64,000 bases of DNA from Volvariella volvacea V23. Its lineage: Eukaryota > Basidiomycota > Agaricomycetes > Agaricales > Pluteaceae. The stretch covers positions 1,010,611 through 1,074,610 of the forward strand of contig KB722739.1 of NCBI GenBank assembly GCA_000349905.1, written 5' to 3'. Within the stretch, counting starts at the first letter, position 1; each line of letters starts with the position of its first letter. Positions 29,273 through 41,058 of the stretch are shown here, piece by piece. The translations under genes were made by a program, and so were the position numbers. The notes beneath the pieces are model-generated. The model had not been told where the DNA came from. It made no database searches and saw only the letters and a program-made list of their open reading frames with translations.

Positions 29273-29870
29273 GCTCGTGAATCTATAGCTCTATGGTACT
29301 GTAACAGAAGGGGCTGTCGACGAGGACAGAAAGGAATGCACGGCTGGTGGTGGTGGTAAAGAAAAGAGAAGGATTGGGGCGGAGAAGAGGGAGTTGGGGA
29401 GAAGGGTGGAAGGTTAATGTGATCGCAGAAATAGAAACTACTTGGGACTTGATGGACCCCGAGAGCGTCCAACGTCGGTCCATCCCGGGTACAGCGATGG
29501 CTACCGCACTCAAATCTCCAGCCCAGAGTCAGCTCAACTGCCAGCATCAATCACAAAAGTTATCTCCATCGATCCTGACGCCATCTAAAGCCGAAGCTCG
29601 TCCGATGTCCCAACCACGGCCTCGTCGTAAAAGTACACTTTCATTGCTAGTTATTCACAGCACAATCTATAGGCCTATATATGAAGAGAAGAGGGTATTG
29701 AACAGAATAAAGACCGCAAATTTAACCCCGCGTCCTGACCCAAGAGGTACGCAGGGTCGCCAGATATCCATCGCCCACGTGCGAGATACGGGTTCGCACC
29801 ACTGCCACCGACAGTCAGTACAATCACATTACGTCTGGGACCCACTTGGACATACCGCGGTTTTGATCAC
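29273..29870. other. AROM promoter / RPI 3' region
   Basis: 598 bp between two minus-strand genes, with no separate coding feature. Confidence 0.5.
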
Positions 29871-31379
29871 TCAGGGCGCGACCTGCTCAACCCGGCCGTC
29901 GACCCAGCGTATGGTCACGCTTCCGTCCTGCGCGGACAAACAACGAATGCGCGAGCGAGATGAACGGGAGACACGACAAGTGTTGCAGATAGACAGAAAA
30001 AGAGGGCAAACAGCCATCAATCAGTTTCACGCAGCATGGCTGATTGAACACGCCTACCTCGTTACCAAAGTACGCCGCCTGTGCCATGTGACAGAACAAG
30101 CCGACCTCGACGACACCCGTCAGCATCTTGATCTGCGCCATAATCTGCATGTCCTCGGACTTGAGCCCGTGCTCTCCAGACCAGGCAACGCGATGGACGT
30201 ACGGTGTAGGGATCCTTGTACTTCTCCTGCTCAAACGGCGCATCAATGATAAAGTTGCCATTGTCCGACACGACCGGGCCGGCTGCATGCGAGATCGGGA
30301 CAGTCACTCAAAGTAAGAAGACGGGCACGTGCTCACCCTTCTTGACAGCCATCCTCAGTTTGGCATTCGGCGATCCCAGCGAGTCCTGCAAGTTTCTCAA
30401 CACCTTGGCGTAGGCAAACGGCACGACTTCAATCGGCACTCCGGGCTGCCACTGCGAGAGCATGAGCACGATAGCGAGATAAGATAAGCCAGACGTACGT
30501 TGGTCCCGAGATTCTGCACGTTCTTGCGATAGTCAGCCACAAGAATGAACCTGCGCGTCATCAGAAACGACACTTCCTAAAGCACAAAACGCACGTCTTT
30601 GCAGCCTCGGCCAGGACCTTTTCTCTCAAATGACACGCCCCTCCGCCCTTGATGCAGTTCAAGTTTTCGTCCACCCTTCAAACGAGTCTGTCAATCACAT
30701 CACGCAGTGGTCAGCGACAGGAACGCACTCGTCAGCACCATCAATCGTCACATCAATAGTCGGATACTGATCCACGTCTCCAAGGTTGAGCCCAGCTGAA
30801 ACGATTAGCTCTCTCGACTGGAACCCTATTTCCATCCCCATTTGAATTTGCGTTTTGAGTTGGCGTTTGAGTTTGCGTTAGCAAAGACCCCAAAATGCAA
30901 TGTAGAGAGTAGATTACGCACCAGTTGGAATGAAAACTCTGCTCTTGTTTGCTTCTTCGCCTTGTTGGACTATCCTTTCCACGACATACGGTACTGTGGA
31001 ACCCGAGCCGATACCAATGATCTAAAGATAAGCAAGGAGCACAGAGGTCAGAACCAGGACTTGGCACCACCTCCTCCCCACAACACCAAATCCAAACTCA
31101 GACACCCACCTGGTGCTCAGGTCTAACGTGATTATCCACAGCCTTGTACGCCGCGAGCCTCTTTGAAGCCTCGATACCGCTCAACTCCACTTCTGCTGTT
31201 CCCATCAAAACCAAGTGTCAAGAAAGCACATCACCGTCGGTTGTTCAGTCCAGAAAAGAAAGCGAGGAGGAACGAGAGCACGTACCGACAGCAGCGGCCT
31301 TTGCCTCTGCGAGGGCAGCCGACGATGCGTTTGCAGCTGGGCGGACGGGGCGGGTTGTTGGTGGTGCGCTGATTGCCAT
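29871..31379 (-). CDS. RKI1: ribose-5-phosphate isomerase A
   Basis: About nine short exons. The start used is ATG 31379 (MAISAPPTTRPVRPAANASS). Core motifs in order: EVELSGIEASKRLAAYKAVD, IIGIGSGSTVPYVVERI (phosphate-binding loop), RVFIPTGFQSRELI, LNLGDVDQYPTIDVTIDGADE, VDENLNCIKGGGACHLREK, WQPGVPIEVVPFAYAKV, GPVVSDNGNFIIDAPF and VVEVGLFCHMAQAAYFGNE. The last exon DGSVTIRWVDGRVEQVAP ends at TGA 29873-29871. It interconverts ribose-5-phosphate and ribulose-5-phosphate in the non-oxidative pentose phosphate pathway, which also supplies erythrose-4-phosphate to the shikimate route of the neighbouring AROM; their adjacency may be chance. Confidence 0.93.
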
Positions 31380-32855
31380 TGATTACGGTAGATAGATGGA
31401 CGAAGGGCGGGGTAGGTGGATGAGATTGAGAAGTGGAGAAGCAGGCAAGTAAGCAAGCAGATAGGAGAGTGGGGAAGGTATAAATATCAATCCCAATGGG
31501 TTAAAACATTATTCAAGGTAGAGGATCAGGCCCACACAAAAGTACGAAGGGAGGAAAGAGAGAGGAACGGGTTCCAGAGTACCGTTGACCATCCAAGATA
31601 ATGGTACGATGATTCAGTGTATCCATCGCGCATGATGAAACGCCCGGGCGATGGAGTTGATTTGGAGAGATGGTTAACGAACGGAGGGAGGCCAGAATTC
31701 AGGAGGGCGGGTGCCGATTGAACCGACCGACCGACCGACCGGGCACCAGGTAAGCCGTCGGTCCAGTTATTCGATACAGGCGATTGGGATAGCGTATAAC
31801 CGTAACAATCAGGCCCAGTAGCGTGATGCGATGTAGGGATAGGTGCGTTTTGCGATGACCAAGTCCGATGGAGCGGGATGTGGGTTTGATACATTGAGGA
31901 GTTGGTTGATTGGTGGGTAGGTGGGTAGAGCGATGTGATGATGTAGGGTATGTATAGGATTAAAGATAAGATGTCACCAAGATAGATGAAGGGGGGATAC
32001 GATTAGACGTTGAAGCATGAGGATGACTGTATGGACGTACGATGACGGTAGAGGCATCTTCAAGTTTGTATCGCCTTTATCCTTGATCTGAAATTCCTCC
32101 AAATTCTTCGTCCGAGCGCTGAACGACCTCGCGCTTGCTGCAGCAACACTGATACGTGTAGCCTTAAAACCTGTCGAAAACCAAGGGACACACTGCTTGA
32201 TCACCCCCAGAGACCGATGCGCACTCGAACTGAGGTGAGAGCGCTGGTGCTGACAAAAGTGCGCCGTAAAACGACCGGATGGACAACGGTGGGAGCTCGA
32301 ACTGAACCCGAACTGCCGGTGGGAGGATGCTGGTGGCGGCGAGTGATGGTGATGACCAAGGTTGCAGTTGTGAATCTGATGACGATGTGTTTGATCAAAA
32401 CTCTTTCCGTCCGTGATTGCAATTCTATTGGTTCTAGTCGTCCTCCTCGACGGATGTGTAGACGTGCTCGGCAGCACGAACGTGGCTAATATCCATTGAG
32501 TTTGAGCACCCGGAGAGACCCGTGAAGGAGGGAGAGAAGACGAACGAGAGTGTCGACGCGCACATCCGAGGTTGATTCGAAGTTGACGAGAGGACGGCGG
32601 AAGAACGTGCGTACAGGCGAGACGCGGCTGCATTTTGTCTGCTGTCCTCGCGGGTGGTGTGTAATGCGGACGCGAGTCGGGTCTGCTCGCGGTCGTCAGC
32701 AGGGGTGGTGATAAACCCGCGCTTTGCTTCTTGTCTCTTTACCACCACCATCTCATCCCACTCCACCCTTTTCTGACGTACTTTTTCGCTGTGACTCTTA
32801 CACGACGCCTTTGCTAACGTGGTCCTCGGACTGTTGCTGTTGAAACTGCGCAGGG
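31380..32855. other. divergent intergenic region RKI1 / TFB5
   Basis: 1.48 kb. A 219-codon minus-strand frame (31974-32633) ends in SVAAASARSFSARTKNLEE-like sequence that could be one exon of a mitochondrial-type protein, followed by a good GTACGT donor near 32042, but no partner exon was found. The rest is low-complexity sequence. Confidence 0.4.
31721..31741. repeat. (ACCG)n tetranucleotide microsatellite
   Basis: About five tandem units of ACCG/GACC between RKI1 and TFB5. Confidence 0.7.
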
Positions 32856-33243
32856 ATGAAGGCGGTTAAAGGTAGATAACACTTTCACACCCCCCAGTCG
32901 CAACTCGTCAATCTGTTCTATTACCCGCTAGGCATTCTATTCACATGGTAAGCCCTCCTTCCACTCCTCCATCCCCCACCCCATCCCTCCCATCCATACC
33001 TTCTAAAACCCTCCCAGCGACGCGGCAGTAAAGCAAATCCTGCTCACCATGAACGAAAAGTGGAGCTTCATCGTCGAGGACTTGGACGACCACCATCTGG
33101 TCATCAAGGCGGATGACGAGTACAGAGTGCGGAAGGAGCTGGAGGTCGAGGTGCGTGTGCCTTCTCATTTGCTCAGTCTGGCGTCTGGCGGCTTACTCCA
33201 CGTGCAGTTGGAGAAGAATACGTATAGTACGGACAATGCATGA
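32856..33243 (+). CDS. TFB5: TFIIH subunit TFB5 (GTF2H5/TTDA-like)
   Basis: Four exons (32856-32871, 32932-32947, 33018-33150, 33208-33243) join in phase to 66 aa. The start is MKAVKGILFTCDAAVKQILL, then NEKWSFIVEDLDDHHLVIK, then DEYRVRKELEVELEKNTYST. This matches the small Tfb5 family in length and in the KG-L-CD-A-KQ-L and F-I-DLDD-H motifs. It stabilises core TFIIH and stimulates XPB in transcription and nucleotide excision repair in the nucleus. The first two exons are only 16 nt each, so frame scans show only the third. Every junction has GT-AG ends (donors GTAGAT, GTAAGC, GTGCGT). Confidence 0.92.
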
Positions 33244-33929
33244 GTTGCATGCGTTTCTGATGTACATTCTCCACTGTCAATACTGTATATGCTTCGTGTT
33301 CATCTGTGGTCTATGGTTCCCTGTTGTGTTGCCTCCACCACCGACAGCCAGCCTCTCATTTCGCACTCCCAAAAGCGACTGGATAATGCCACTATGTCCA
33401 ACTCGTCCCAACCCCCGCTCAAGGAGCTCTAGACCCAATACACCCAAAGCGTACGCTCCTGTCATCTCATGCTTCTGCCTCACGAAAGGCCGATCAGCTA
33501 AATGAAGTCCTTAATGAACAAGGGACTGGGTCACGCTGATGATTTGCTCTATATACAGCTCGCCAAAGAAATCAGGCTATGATACAAGGCTCGTAGTCAT
33601 CTAGAGCTCTTTCTGCAAGCATCACCGGTCACCGTCATCGCCAAAGATCTGAAAGTAGAGTTCAAGTCTAATCAATTTGTTCATGGCGGGACTCGCCCAG
33701 TGTGATTCATGTAAGGGTAAGCGGTACTATGCATGGTAACGCTTGATGCATCTTGCCCATATCTATAGATTAGGTGTTGGCCTTTACGTGGAACCATCAT
33801 GCTGGAAGGTGCCATAACATGGCCTGCTCGGCAGCACTCATACCTGATGCGCCTGATGCCCTATGTGGAGAATATGCCATAACCATGTGAAGTTGACCTT
33901 TGGGCACTGCAACTCACAGGACATGCTAG
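33244..33929. other. intergenic or decayed coding sequence
   Basis: 33394-33720 has coding-like stretches on the plus strand (MSNSSQPPLKEL then in-frame stops) that do not join into a gene. MAGLAQCDSCK at 33683, followed by a GTAAGC donor, may be a first exon with a CxxC knuckle, but no acceptor keeps the frame open. Confidence 0.35.
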
Positions 33930-34444
33930 TTGCACGCTGCCCGCTTATCACAACCACTACATCAGCACCACCGTGACATGCCAGCGCCTTTCCAATACCG
34001 TATTCCCCAGCACAAAATCACAGCCGCAACGGGACACACCCTGGGCGATGGCTCATCCGTTTCACAGACATCATCGCACAAACCCGGTCCACATCCGCAT
34101 CGATCCGTTTTCCCTCCAATATTGCCTTCCCGGGTGAGTTCTGGCGATGCTACACAGCCGAGTCTTGTCGAAATCGACCAGCATAACTTATTGACCGCGC
34201 AGATTCAGCCTTCCTAGCGAGGCGGTAGTTTCAGACGCCGAAGCGCATTCTTACTACGGAGCCTCTCACTCTTCCAACACGCCTAATTCTCAAACAACAG
34301 ATCCATCAGTCACCACGAACACAAAAACCGGAGAGCGCCCGAGCCCAGGGCACTGCATTACAGGATCCAATGGGAATTTATCTAACCAAATGGGGACAGT
34401 GAAACCCCAATCTTCTTGTGAAATACCAGTTTCATTAAAAAGGT
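33930..34444 (+). CDS. hypothetical Ser/Pro/His-rich protein (low confidence model)
   Basis: An open frame from 33930 (MHAARLSQPLHQHHRDMP, then PAPFQYRIPQHKITAA) can splice at GTGAGT near 34133 to AG 34202 and continues FSLPSEAVVSDAEAHSYY to a stop near 34444. The composition (Ser, Thr, Pro, His) is that of a disordered regulatory protein. No domain is recognised. Upstream exons may exist (a CxxC motif at 33701-33712). It could equally be non-coding. Confidence 0.3.
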
Positions 34445-34628
34445 GAATATGATGTAAATTTTGTGATTAGATGCTCCCAAGAAATCTTGGACTTGGAAAA
34501 AGTTTTAGGGCATTCTTGTGAGGGCACTTTAGTGAAAACACCGCTGGAAACAGGAAGCAAAAATTGGGGCAGAAAAAAAACATAGAAAGTGTGGCATGAT
34601 ACCAAAAGTGCATGTACACTAAGACAAC

Positions 34629-35868
34629 CTATTCTCCTATGGATAAAGATTCAATTTCATCTAATACCACATGTTCGCAAATATACTCATCCACCCTCCT
34701 CAAAGCCTCTTCAATATCAGGCCTCTTCTCCGGGTCTGGATCCTTCATCTTCTTTGAAAGATTCACCAAAAAACGTAAATCTTCATCAGTATTAGCACGC
34801 CAACCTAATCTTTCCATAATATTCCCTGCTGCCCACACGTCTGCTTTGAATGGGTTATACGGTGGCTTTGTTTCGTCTCCATTGTCTCCATCATCTATGT
34901 GAACCTTCGGTGCAACTTCTCCTGGTGTACCGCATACACGCCTAATCATCGCATTCCGTCGGTATCTCTGGGCCGTTCCGAGGTCAATGACAGTCAGCCG
35001 ACCATCTTTGTTGGGATTAGAATCGCTTCTGGAAATGTATACATTCTTGAAGTTGAGATCCGAGTGAGCGATGTTATGAGAATGGAGGAATGCAACGACT
35101 TTGAACAGTTCTTGAATTTGGAGGATGACGTCTCTTCGACCAGGCGGGTAGAGATAGCATGTGTTGCCGTAATCGGGTGTTAGGACGAGCCCTTCAGGGA
35201 TGGGTAGATTGTCGATGATCTCAAGGGGCGAAACGATGTTGTGCTCATATGGATTCTTGTCTTGAAATAGCCTATGAATTTCGATTTCGCGGGAAGATGC
35301 GAGCTTCAAATAATAATACTTCTTCGGCGTTCCTATGACGGATGCTCGAAGGACGGGTTGCTAGACTGGATTATTCAAAACTGAAATACCAAGGGTCGAC
35401 TGAATATAAAGACTTGCAGCACTGAGCATAGTCCTATTCCTCTCGAGATTGTGCGATGTGAGATGGGACCAATTTCTTTGGCGTTGAATACTGCCCAAGC
35501 GAAACTGCCAAAATGGATGGTGGTTCTACAATCGCAATATTGACCACGCTTCCATCAAAAGCTCAAGGCTGCTTGTATCTGTACCCAGGCCATACAGCTC
35601 CTGGGGCGTTCAGAATGTCTTCCTTCGATTTCGCAACGGAAGGGAAAGATTGAATGGGTATCGGGTTGTCGAAGACTTTGAAACGGACGTCAAGCGGTGT
35701 ATACTGCGCAAGCCTTTCCTTTAAATCTCGCGGGAGACTTGGACAGTCTAACAACACCTTGTAGAGACCGAACCAGTCATCTTCGGGAATGGTAATGGAG
35801 ATTTGGAAAGAGCTAAAGACATCGATTCCAACTGTCAAGGTGATGCGTATATCGGCGTTAGTGTTCAA
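34629..35868 (-). CDS. atypical protein kinase with novel N-terminal region
   Basis: Three exons (35868-35585, 35525-35423, 35360-34629) join in phase to 372 aa. Residues 1-95 (MNTNADIRITLTVGIDVFSS, PEDDWFGLYKVLLD, PLDVRFKVFDNPIPI) match no domain I know. A kinase fold follows: a reduced N-lobe with TPKKYYYLKLASSREIEIHR in place of VAIK/C-helix, the catalytic loop HSDLNFKNV (HxDxxxxN kept, HRD to HSD), VIDLGTAQ (DFG to DLG), GTPGEVAPKV (APE to APK), and ADVWAAGNIMERL. The catalytic Asp and Asn are present, so activity is possible. It is divergent from the APH-like gene; they share the 35.9-36.0 kb promoter region. Substrate unknown. Confidence 0.7.
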
Positions 35869-36081
35869 GGGGGATCAATGCGTACGTGTCCTCGATTCCA
35901 TTGGGCTCAGTGGGCCGCTGCGAGCAATCTGGGAATTGAGTTCAATCTGCGCTTGAATCCACGGAGATAGGCGTGCACAAGCTTGTCCCTGCATGAATTG
36001 GAAATCATTATCAATTCACACCAGGAGTGCTACTTGCCAGTTACTGACCATCCAGCTCCCCACATCTTCATCGCAGGCACG

Positions 36082-38252
36082 ATGCTGGTCTATCCAGAAC
36101 CACTCACCCAGGCCCAGATCAAGGCCATTCTTGCCAAGCACCTGATCCCGCGGTTCCCCAATCTGGTGCAATACGCCACGCACACCATGGAGAATAATAG
36201 CTACAGGTAAGTGCCTTGCACAAATGGGGCTCTTTTATTCTGTGCCGTAATGTCTCAAATGGTCTGTACCCGTACCCATCGACCAGCTACACCGCGACAT
36301 CCACCACCTACCTCGTCGACTACTCACTCAGCCCCCACGCAAACGGCGCCACGCACTCCTCTTTCCTCATCATCTCCCGACCCATCGATGACGCAACAGC
36401 TGCCAATAAAGTCTACCCTTCAAACTCCCTCGCCGTCATTCATCAGCTGATCGACAAAATCCGCGCTGGCACCGAAATACCCCTTTCCGAATTCAAGCTT
36501 GACACGGCACACGACATCATACCTCACGATTACCTCCTGACACCCCCAGCGCCACTGATCTCATCCCAGATGATATCCTTGTCCAAAGCTCGAAAGCTCA
36601 ATTTGCTCTCACAAAGGGAGCTCATGCTCACCGAGCTTCAGTTGGGAAAGTTTCTTGGACAGCTTCACAAAGGCGTTCAGAATGATTGGTTTGGCTTGCC
36701 CACACTTAATAACGCGGAGCCAGCCGAGCCCTCCTACAGCTGGCAAGAAACCTTCACGAATTTTCTTGAGCACTTGCTATCCGAGGTGTCAACCATGCAG
36801 ATTTATGAGGATTTGAACCTGAAAAGCAAACTCAAGGATATTCGCAAATGCCTTTCGCGGGCGATCGGATCGTTTTTATTTGAAGATGTAGAGGTCCCGT
36901 CTCTAGTCTGGTTTACAGGTTCCGAAGACGATATCTTGCTGGCACTACCAAGTCGTCCACATACCCCATTACCGCCCTTATTCTCCAATCCCATCCCGTC
37001 TTTGCCCAGCTCCTCATCTACAGCCTCCTCATCTGCCCCCCTCCCGTCATCTGTCCCCCACCATCCAGCACCCCACTATCCGGCGTCCTATCGCCCATCA
37101 TCCCCTCCTGCAGTCCTTCAAGCTCTCAACGCCAACCCTCCGCCTCTTCCGCCATCGCTCCAAAATCTTACCATGGCCCTAAATCTCGGTCTATCCCCAC
37201 CATCTTCACCACCCCCTTCATATGCATCATCTCTAACCTCTCAACACATCTCAACTCTCACCCCAATGTCTCCGTCACCAACGTTACCCACAAGCCTGAC
37301 AATAACAACACATACCTCACTCACTGGTGACGCAAACTACGCTCAGTCGCATCATCACTTTTCAACCTCGAAATCCATTGTGACTTCACCCATGATCGCG
37401 GCCATCCTGCCTAACGTGTTTCACGCAATTTGGGGCGATCCATTATTAGAGTCCTTCTTCCTACCTCAACCCACGTCGCCGTTGATATCATCCTCGTCAT
37501 CCAGCCAAAGTCAAGGACAAGGGGTTCAATCTCTAGCTCACACTACAGAGCCAGCACCGGCACAACCAAGCACTACCAGTCCCTCTACACCTGGAAGATC
37601 TCAGTCATTGTCGACCATAACGTCTCTACCCTTATCACTCCCACCTTCATCTGCATTCGCGGCTACGTTTATGCCGTCAGGTGTGACCGCCCCACCTCCG
37701 CCATCAGCGTTCAACACGCAGTCCTCTCTGGATGGGAGTAGCCAACCACCGCCCTCACCGCCTGCAACTACATCTACAACGGGTACCTCGACGCCCTTCG
37801 ACGCGTCAATAAACCAAAACTTATACTCCGCATCGCCTCCCTACCAGCAACAACAACAGCCCCACCAACTCTCAGAGCCTGAAACAGAGCACGACAGGGA
37901 AACACAGGGCCAGAAGGAGAAAGACGAGGGCCCGCCGACGGGCGGAAAGCGGAATCCCAGCAAAGCGCTGATGGAGGGATATGTTGGAGGAGGCGGGGGG
38001 AATATTTTGGTGTTCCCGAGACAGAGGACGAAGAGGGTTTGGTATACCCTTTTCTTGGCGCTGTTGGTGTTGACGGAGAGGGTGCCGAACGTACCTAACG
38101 GGTTGGGTGGTGTAGGCGGGACTGCGGGCGGAGTGGAGAGTGATAAGAGGTGGATTACGATGAGAGAGATTGGGAGTTCGGAGAAGAGGCAGTGGGCGAA
38201 GGAGGTCATTAAGAAGTGCGTGGAGGAACTGAAGGATGCTCCTTGTTATTGA
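36082..38252 (+). CDS. APH/phosphotransferase-like protein with degenerate active site and long Pro/Ser insert
   Basis: Exons 36082-36206 and 36287-38252 join in phase to 696 aa; an in-frame ATG at 35983 could add 33 residues. The N-lobe has LIPRFPNLVQYATHTMENN, YLVDYSLS and FLIISRPIDD, then NSLAVIHQLIDKIR. The C-lobe has LGKFLGQLHKGVQNDWFGLP and YSWQETFTNFLEHLL, as in fungal aminoglycoside-phosphotransferase-like proteins. At the catalytic loop HGDxxxxN is replaced by WFTGSEDDIL. About 300 residues of Pro/Ser/Thr-rich sequence follow, then HAIWGDPLLESFFLPQ, more low complexity with a Gln run, and KRVWYTLFLALLVLTER to the end WAKEVIKKCVEELKDAPCY. It is probably not an active kinase. Confidence 0.7.
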
Positions 38253-38788
38253 ATGGGGAAGTGGGGGTGTGGGGCGGGTGTAAATCTATATTGGAACGAT
38301 TTATGGGGCCCGTACGTACTCGTATACTTGCTTCGTTATACTACACGATGTTATAAGCATATATATCTTGTGTACGATATTACTGTCAAACTTAAGTTTA
38401 GTAGCGAACAATAAGTGGAACAATGCATCTGAAATGTAGCACGTCGTATAGAGCACAATGTATAGATAGATTTACATGTCTGTCGGTGTACAATTTGGAC
38501 AATACCCTTAGTGGTGGTGTAGAAGCGCAGGTATACGTATGTTCTGATATATATGCTCGGAGTGAATAAGCACGACACAGCACAGCGCGCCCGTGTCGTG
38601 TACACTCATTATATTCCGGTAACTCGTAGGCGTACTATCTAGTCCTTTCAACCTCTCTCACATTTTCTTCAGCCGTTAACGTTTCCTTATACCGCGACAG
38701 CATTAGCACGGTATATATTAACAGGGTATGCACTACCATTACAATCACAGAAAGAGCTGACCACCTGATCTACCTCTCACTACCGTAC
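38253..38788. other. intergenic between convergent genes
   Basis: 536 bp, AT-rich, no gene seen. Confidence 0.5.
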
Positions 38789-40116
38789 CTATGGGGTGTG
38801 CGTCTTTCTGTTATCCTCGCCCTTTCTCAGAGCCTTCATCTCCTTCTGCTCTCGTACATATAGCTCCTTAAGTTTGCGATGGCATGATTTATTCGCCATT
38901 TCGACTGCCGTGGCGTGGAAAGCTAGCAACGAAGGGTCTGGTGTCTCCTGAGGATTTGCGTTATCGAACTCGACATATGCCTCTGTACGGTCTTTCCCTT
39001 CGGACGATGAGTATATGACTTCATATGGATGTTGTTTCTCCTAAAAGCATGGCAAGCGTGAGTCTACGCGGGCACGAACGGTGGACGCGAATACCGTAGC
39101 TTTGGATCGTAACATAAACTGGTCAAACAAGTTGTGCCAAGACGCGTCCATTATAAGTAGATTTCGGAGACTATGGATCCCTTTCCCTGTTACTCCTTTC
39201 TTAATTAGGTCCCATCCGAAGCAGAAGGCTAAAGTATAGAATGTGCTGTAAAAATGAATCTAGCGATAAAATTAACCGCAGGTGAGCTACGTATACGTCA
39301 GGTACACAAAAAAGAACCTTTTTGTCACCCGGGTACTCCTTGGTCGTAAGCCTTGCCATAACATCAACACCTTTCCCATTAGAGCGTTCAACTTCTTTCT
39401 TCCGCTCTTTCTCTGTAAAATTAGTGCACCGCCTAGGTGCAATGTGACATACTTGAGGTCTTTGGGGGGAATAATGGCGATTTCCTCCAATCAAACAGCA
39501 GTTTTTATCGCGCCTCAGTGCCTTGAAAGGTGACAGCGTTGGATTTTGGAGTCAACAGATGAGCTGTAGATAGCGAATACCTCTTTCCTACGTGACGAAC
39601 TAATCCCTGTCCCTCCTCTCATGCATTTCGAGACGCATATACGCAGTCTCTCGAACCATTCTGGGCGTGTGGGATGTTGCATGGGATGTGAGATACGCCC
39701 CGGGAATTTGTAAACTATTAACCGAGAATGATAGCATCCCTAATGTGGTATGGGGCACAGGAGCGTTACTCACATGGATAGATAAAATATCGAAGGATCC
39801 AGTAGCCCAACTTGATTAATTGTTCGTCGCTATCTCCTGCTTCGATCGACTTCTCCAAGAACTCCCGTCCACGAGGGAGCCTGAGCAGTGCTAGGGCCAC
39901 GATTCGGCAGTTAACCAAATCAAATGCAGTAGACCATTTGAACGGTTTGAATAAGAGGGCTCGTTCTAGTTCGGATTCTAATTTCTTCAGTCTATTGTAG
40001 GAGGCATGCGTCGAGGGGCGAGCAGCTGGGGAACCCGCTTTTGGACAAAATGTAAGAGGGATGGATCGTGATGGACGCAGAAGACACCGGAGGGCTTGAC
40101 GAACGAGTGGGCGCAT
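38789..40116 (-). CDS. HNH_2-family protein, divergent member
   Basis: ATG 40116 gives MRPLVRQALRCLLRPSRS; exon 1 ends at 39774 (GYWILRYFIYP), exon 2 is 39714-39581 (FPGRISHPMQHPTRPEWFER) and exon 3 starts at 39521 with ALRRDKNCCLIGGNRHY. Two phase-consistent routes follow: reading on through QVCHIAPRRCTNF (which keeps an HNH-like His) to a GTGACA donor, or a GTATGT...ACAG intron that removes it. Both reach FCFGWDLIKKGVTGKGIHSL and NLLIMDASWHNLFDQF, the C-terminal HNH_2 pattern. The last exon EKQHPYEVIYSSSEG to PDPSLLAFHATAVEMANKS stops at TAG 38791-38789. I prefer the first route because it keeps the His. Relation to the two close HNH_2 copies is distant. Function unknown. Confidence 0.6.
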
Positions 40117-41058
40117 GGATATAAGTGTGAGGACTTTTCAAGTTGTACTCCTGTCAGCCTTCGATATATAAACTGACCTTCCTATTTAGTCTTGTTTGAA
40201 TGCTAGTTAGCTACGTTACCTTTCCTCTCTTGTTTTGTTCATGTTCACAAAACCCCCTCAATGGGATCATACAGTGCCATGACAAACCAAAGCACTGCAC
40301 AATGAACGTACCTCTGCAACTGTGTCTTTGTTTACAAATTCGAGTGACGCCATTATTTGAGCATTGCAAATGAGCTCTCGAATTTTGCCGGTACCTAGAC
40401 CAATCATCTGCGAGGCGATGAGGTTATCTTACGCGCAACACTTTCCGCGTAGACTTGAACTAAAGGCCGAGATGAAAGTGCCAAAGCTGACTTCCCGGTA
40501 TTTGCCGGTGGCTGTGCACTCCGTCACGTGATAAGCCCTCATAAGGACTGATATGGTGTAGGTTCCGTATTCGAGAGAAACGGGTCTGTAATGACCCGTT
40601 GGTATAGTACTAAATGGACGTAGTGTAGGCATGTAGGGGGGGAGGATGCTAATGGGAAGGATAGTGTCAGTGTGTGGGAGGCCAGGCGATCTCCAAACAC
40701 AACCACTGAGTACTGATGCCTTAAGTCCACGTCAATATATGACGCCTTAAACCATGAGATACTGTTGTCTCTCGTACTTAATGTGCGCGATATAGTCAAG
40801 CCATCCTACTATTGTCACTAATCAGGAATCCCCCAAAGAGCCTTGACTCGGGATGGAAGTGTCTGGTCGGGAAACACATTGCAGCATTTGACAAATCCGC
40901 TGAACATCATCTTATACGCAAATTAATCCTGTCTGCGACATCGATAGAAATCCGAGTTCAAGCCATTGCTTACATTGTCTTACAGCCCAGGTAGAAGCAA
41001 AACGCGCTACGCGGTCGCGTCAGCTTAATAGCGACTCGGCCAAACATGACTAAACGCA
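40117..41058. other. divergent intergenic region
   Basis: 942 bp between the HNH gene and DAM1; no supported coding sequence. Confidence 0.5.

Noticed and set aside
31721..31741. ACCG tandem units as a CRISPR-like array
   Set aside because: A plain microsatellite with no spacers, and in a eukaryote.
32434..32766. 110-codon minus frame between RKI1 and TFB5
   Set aside because: Low-complexity, no motif, no splice partner.
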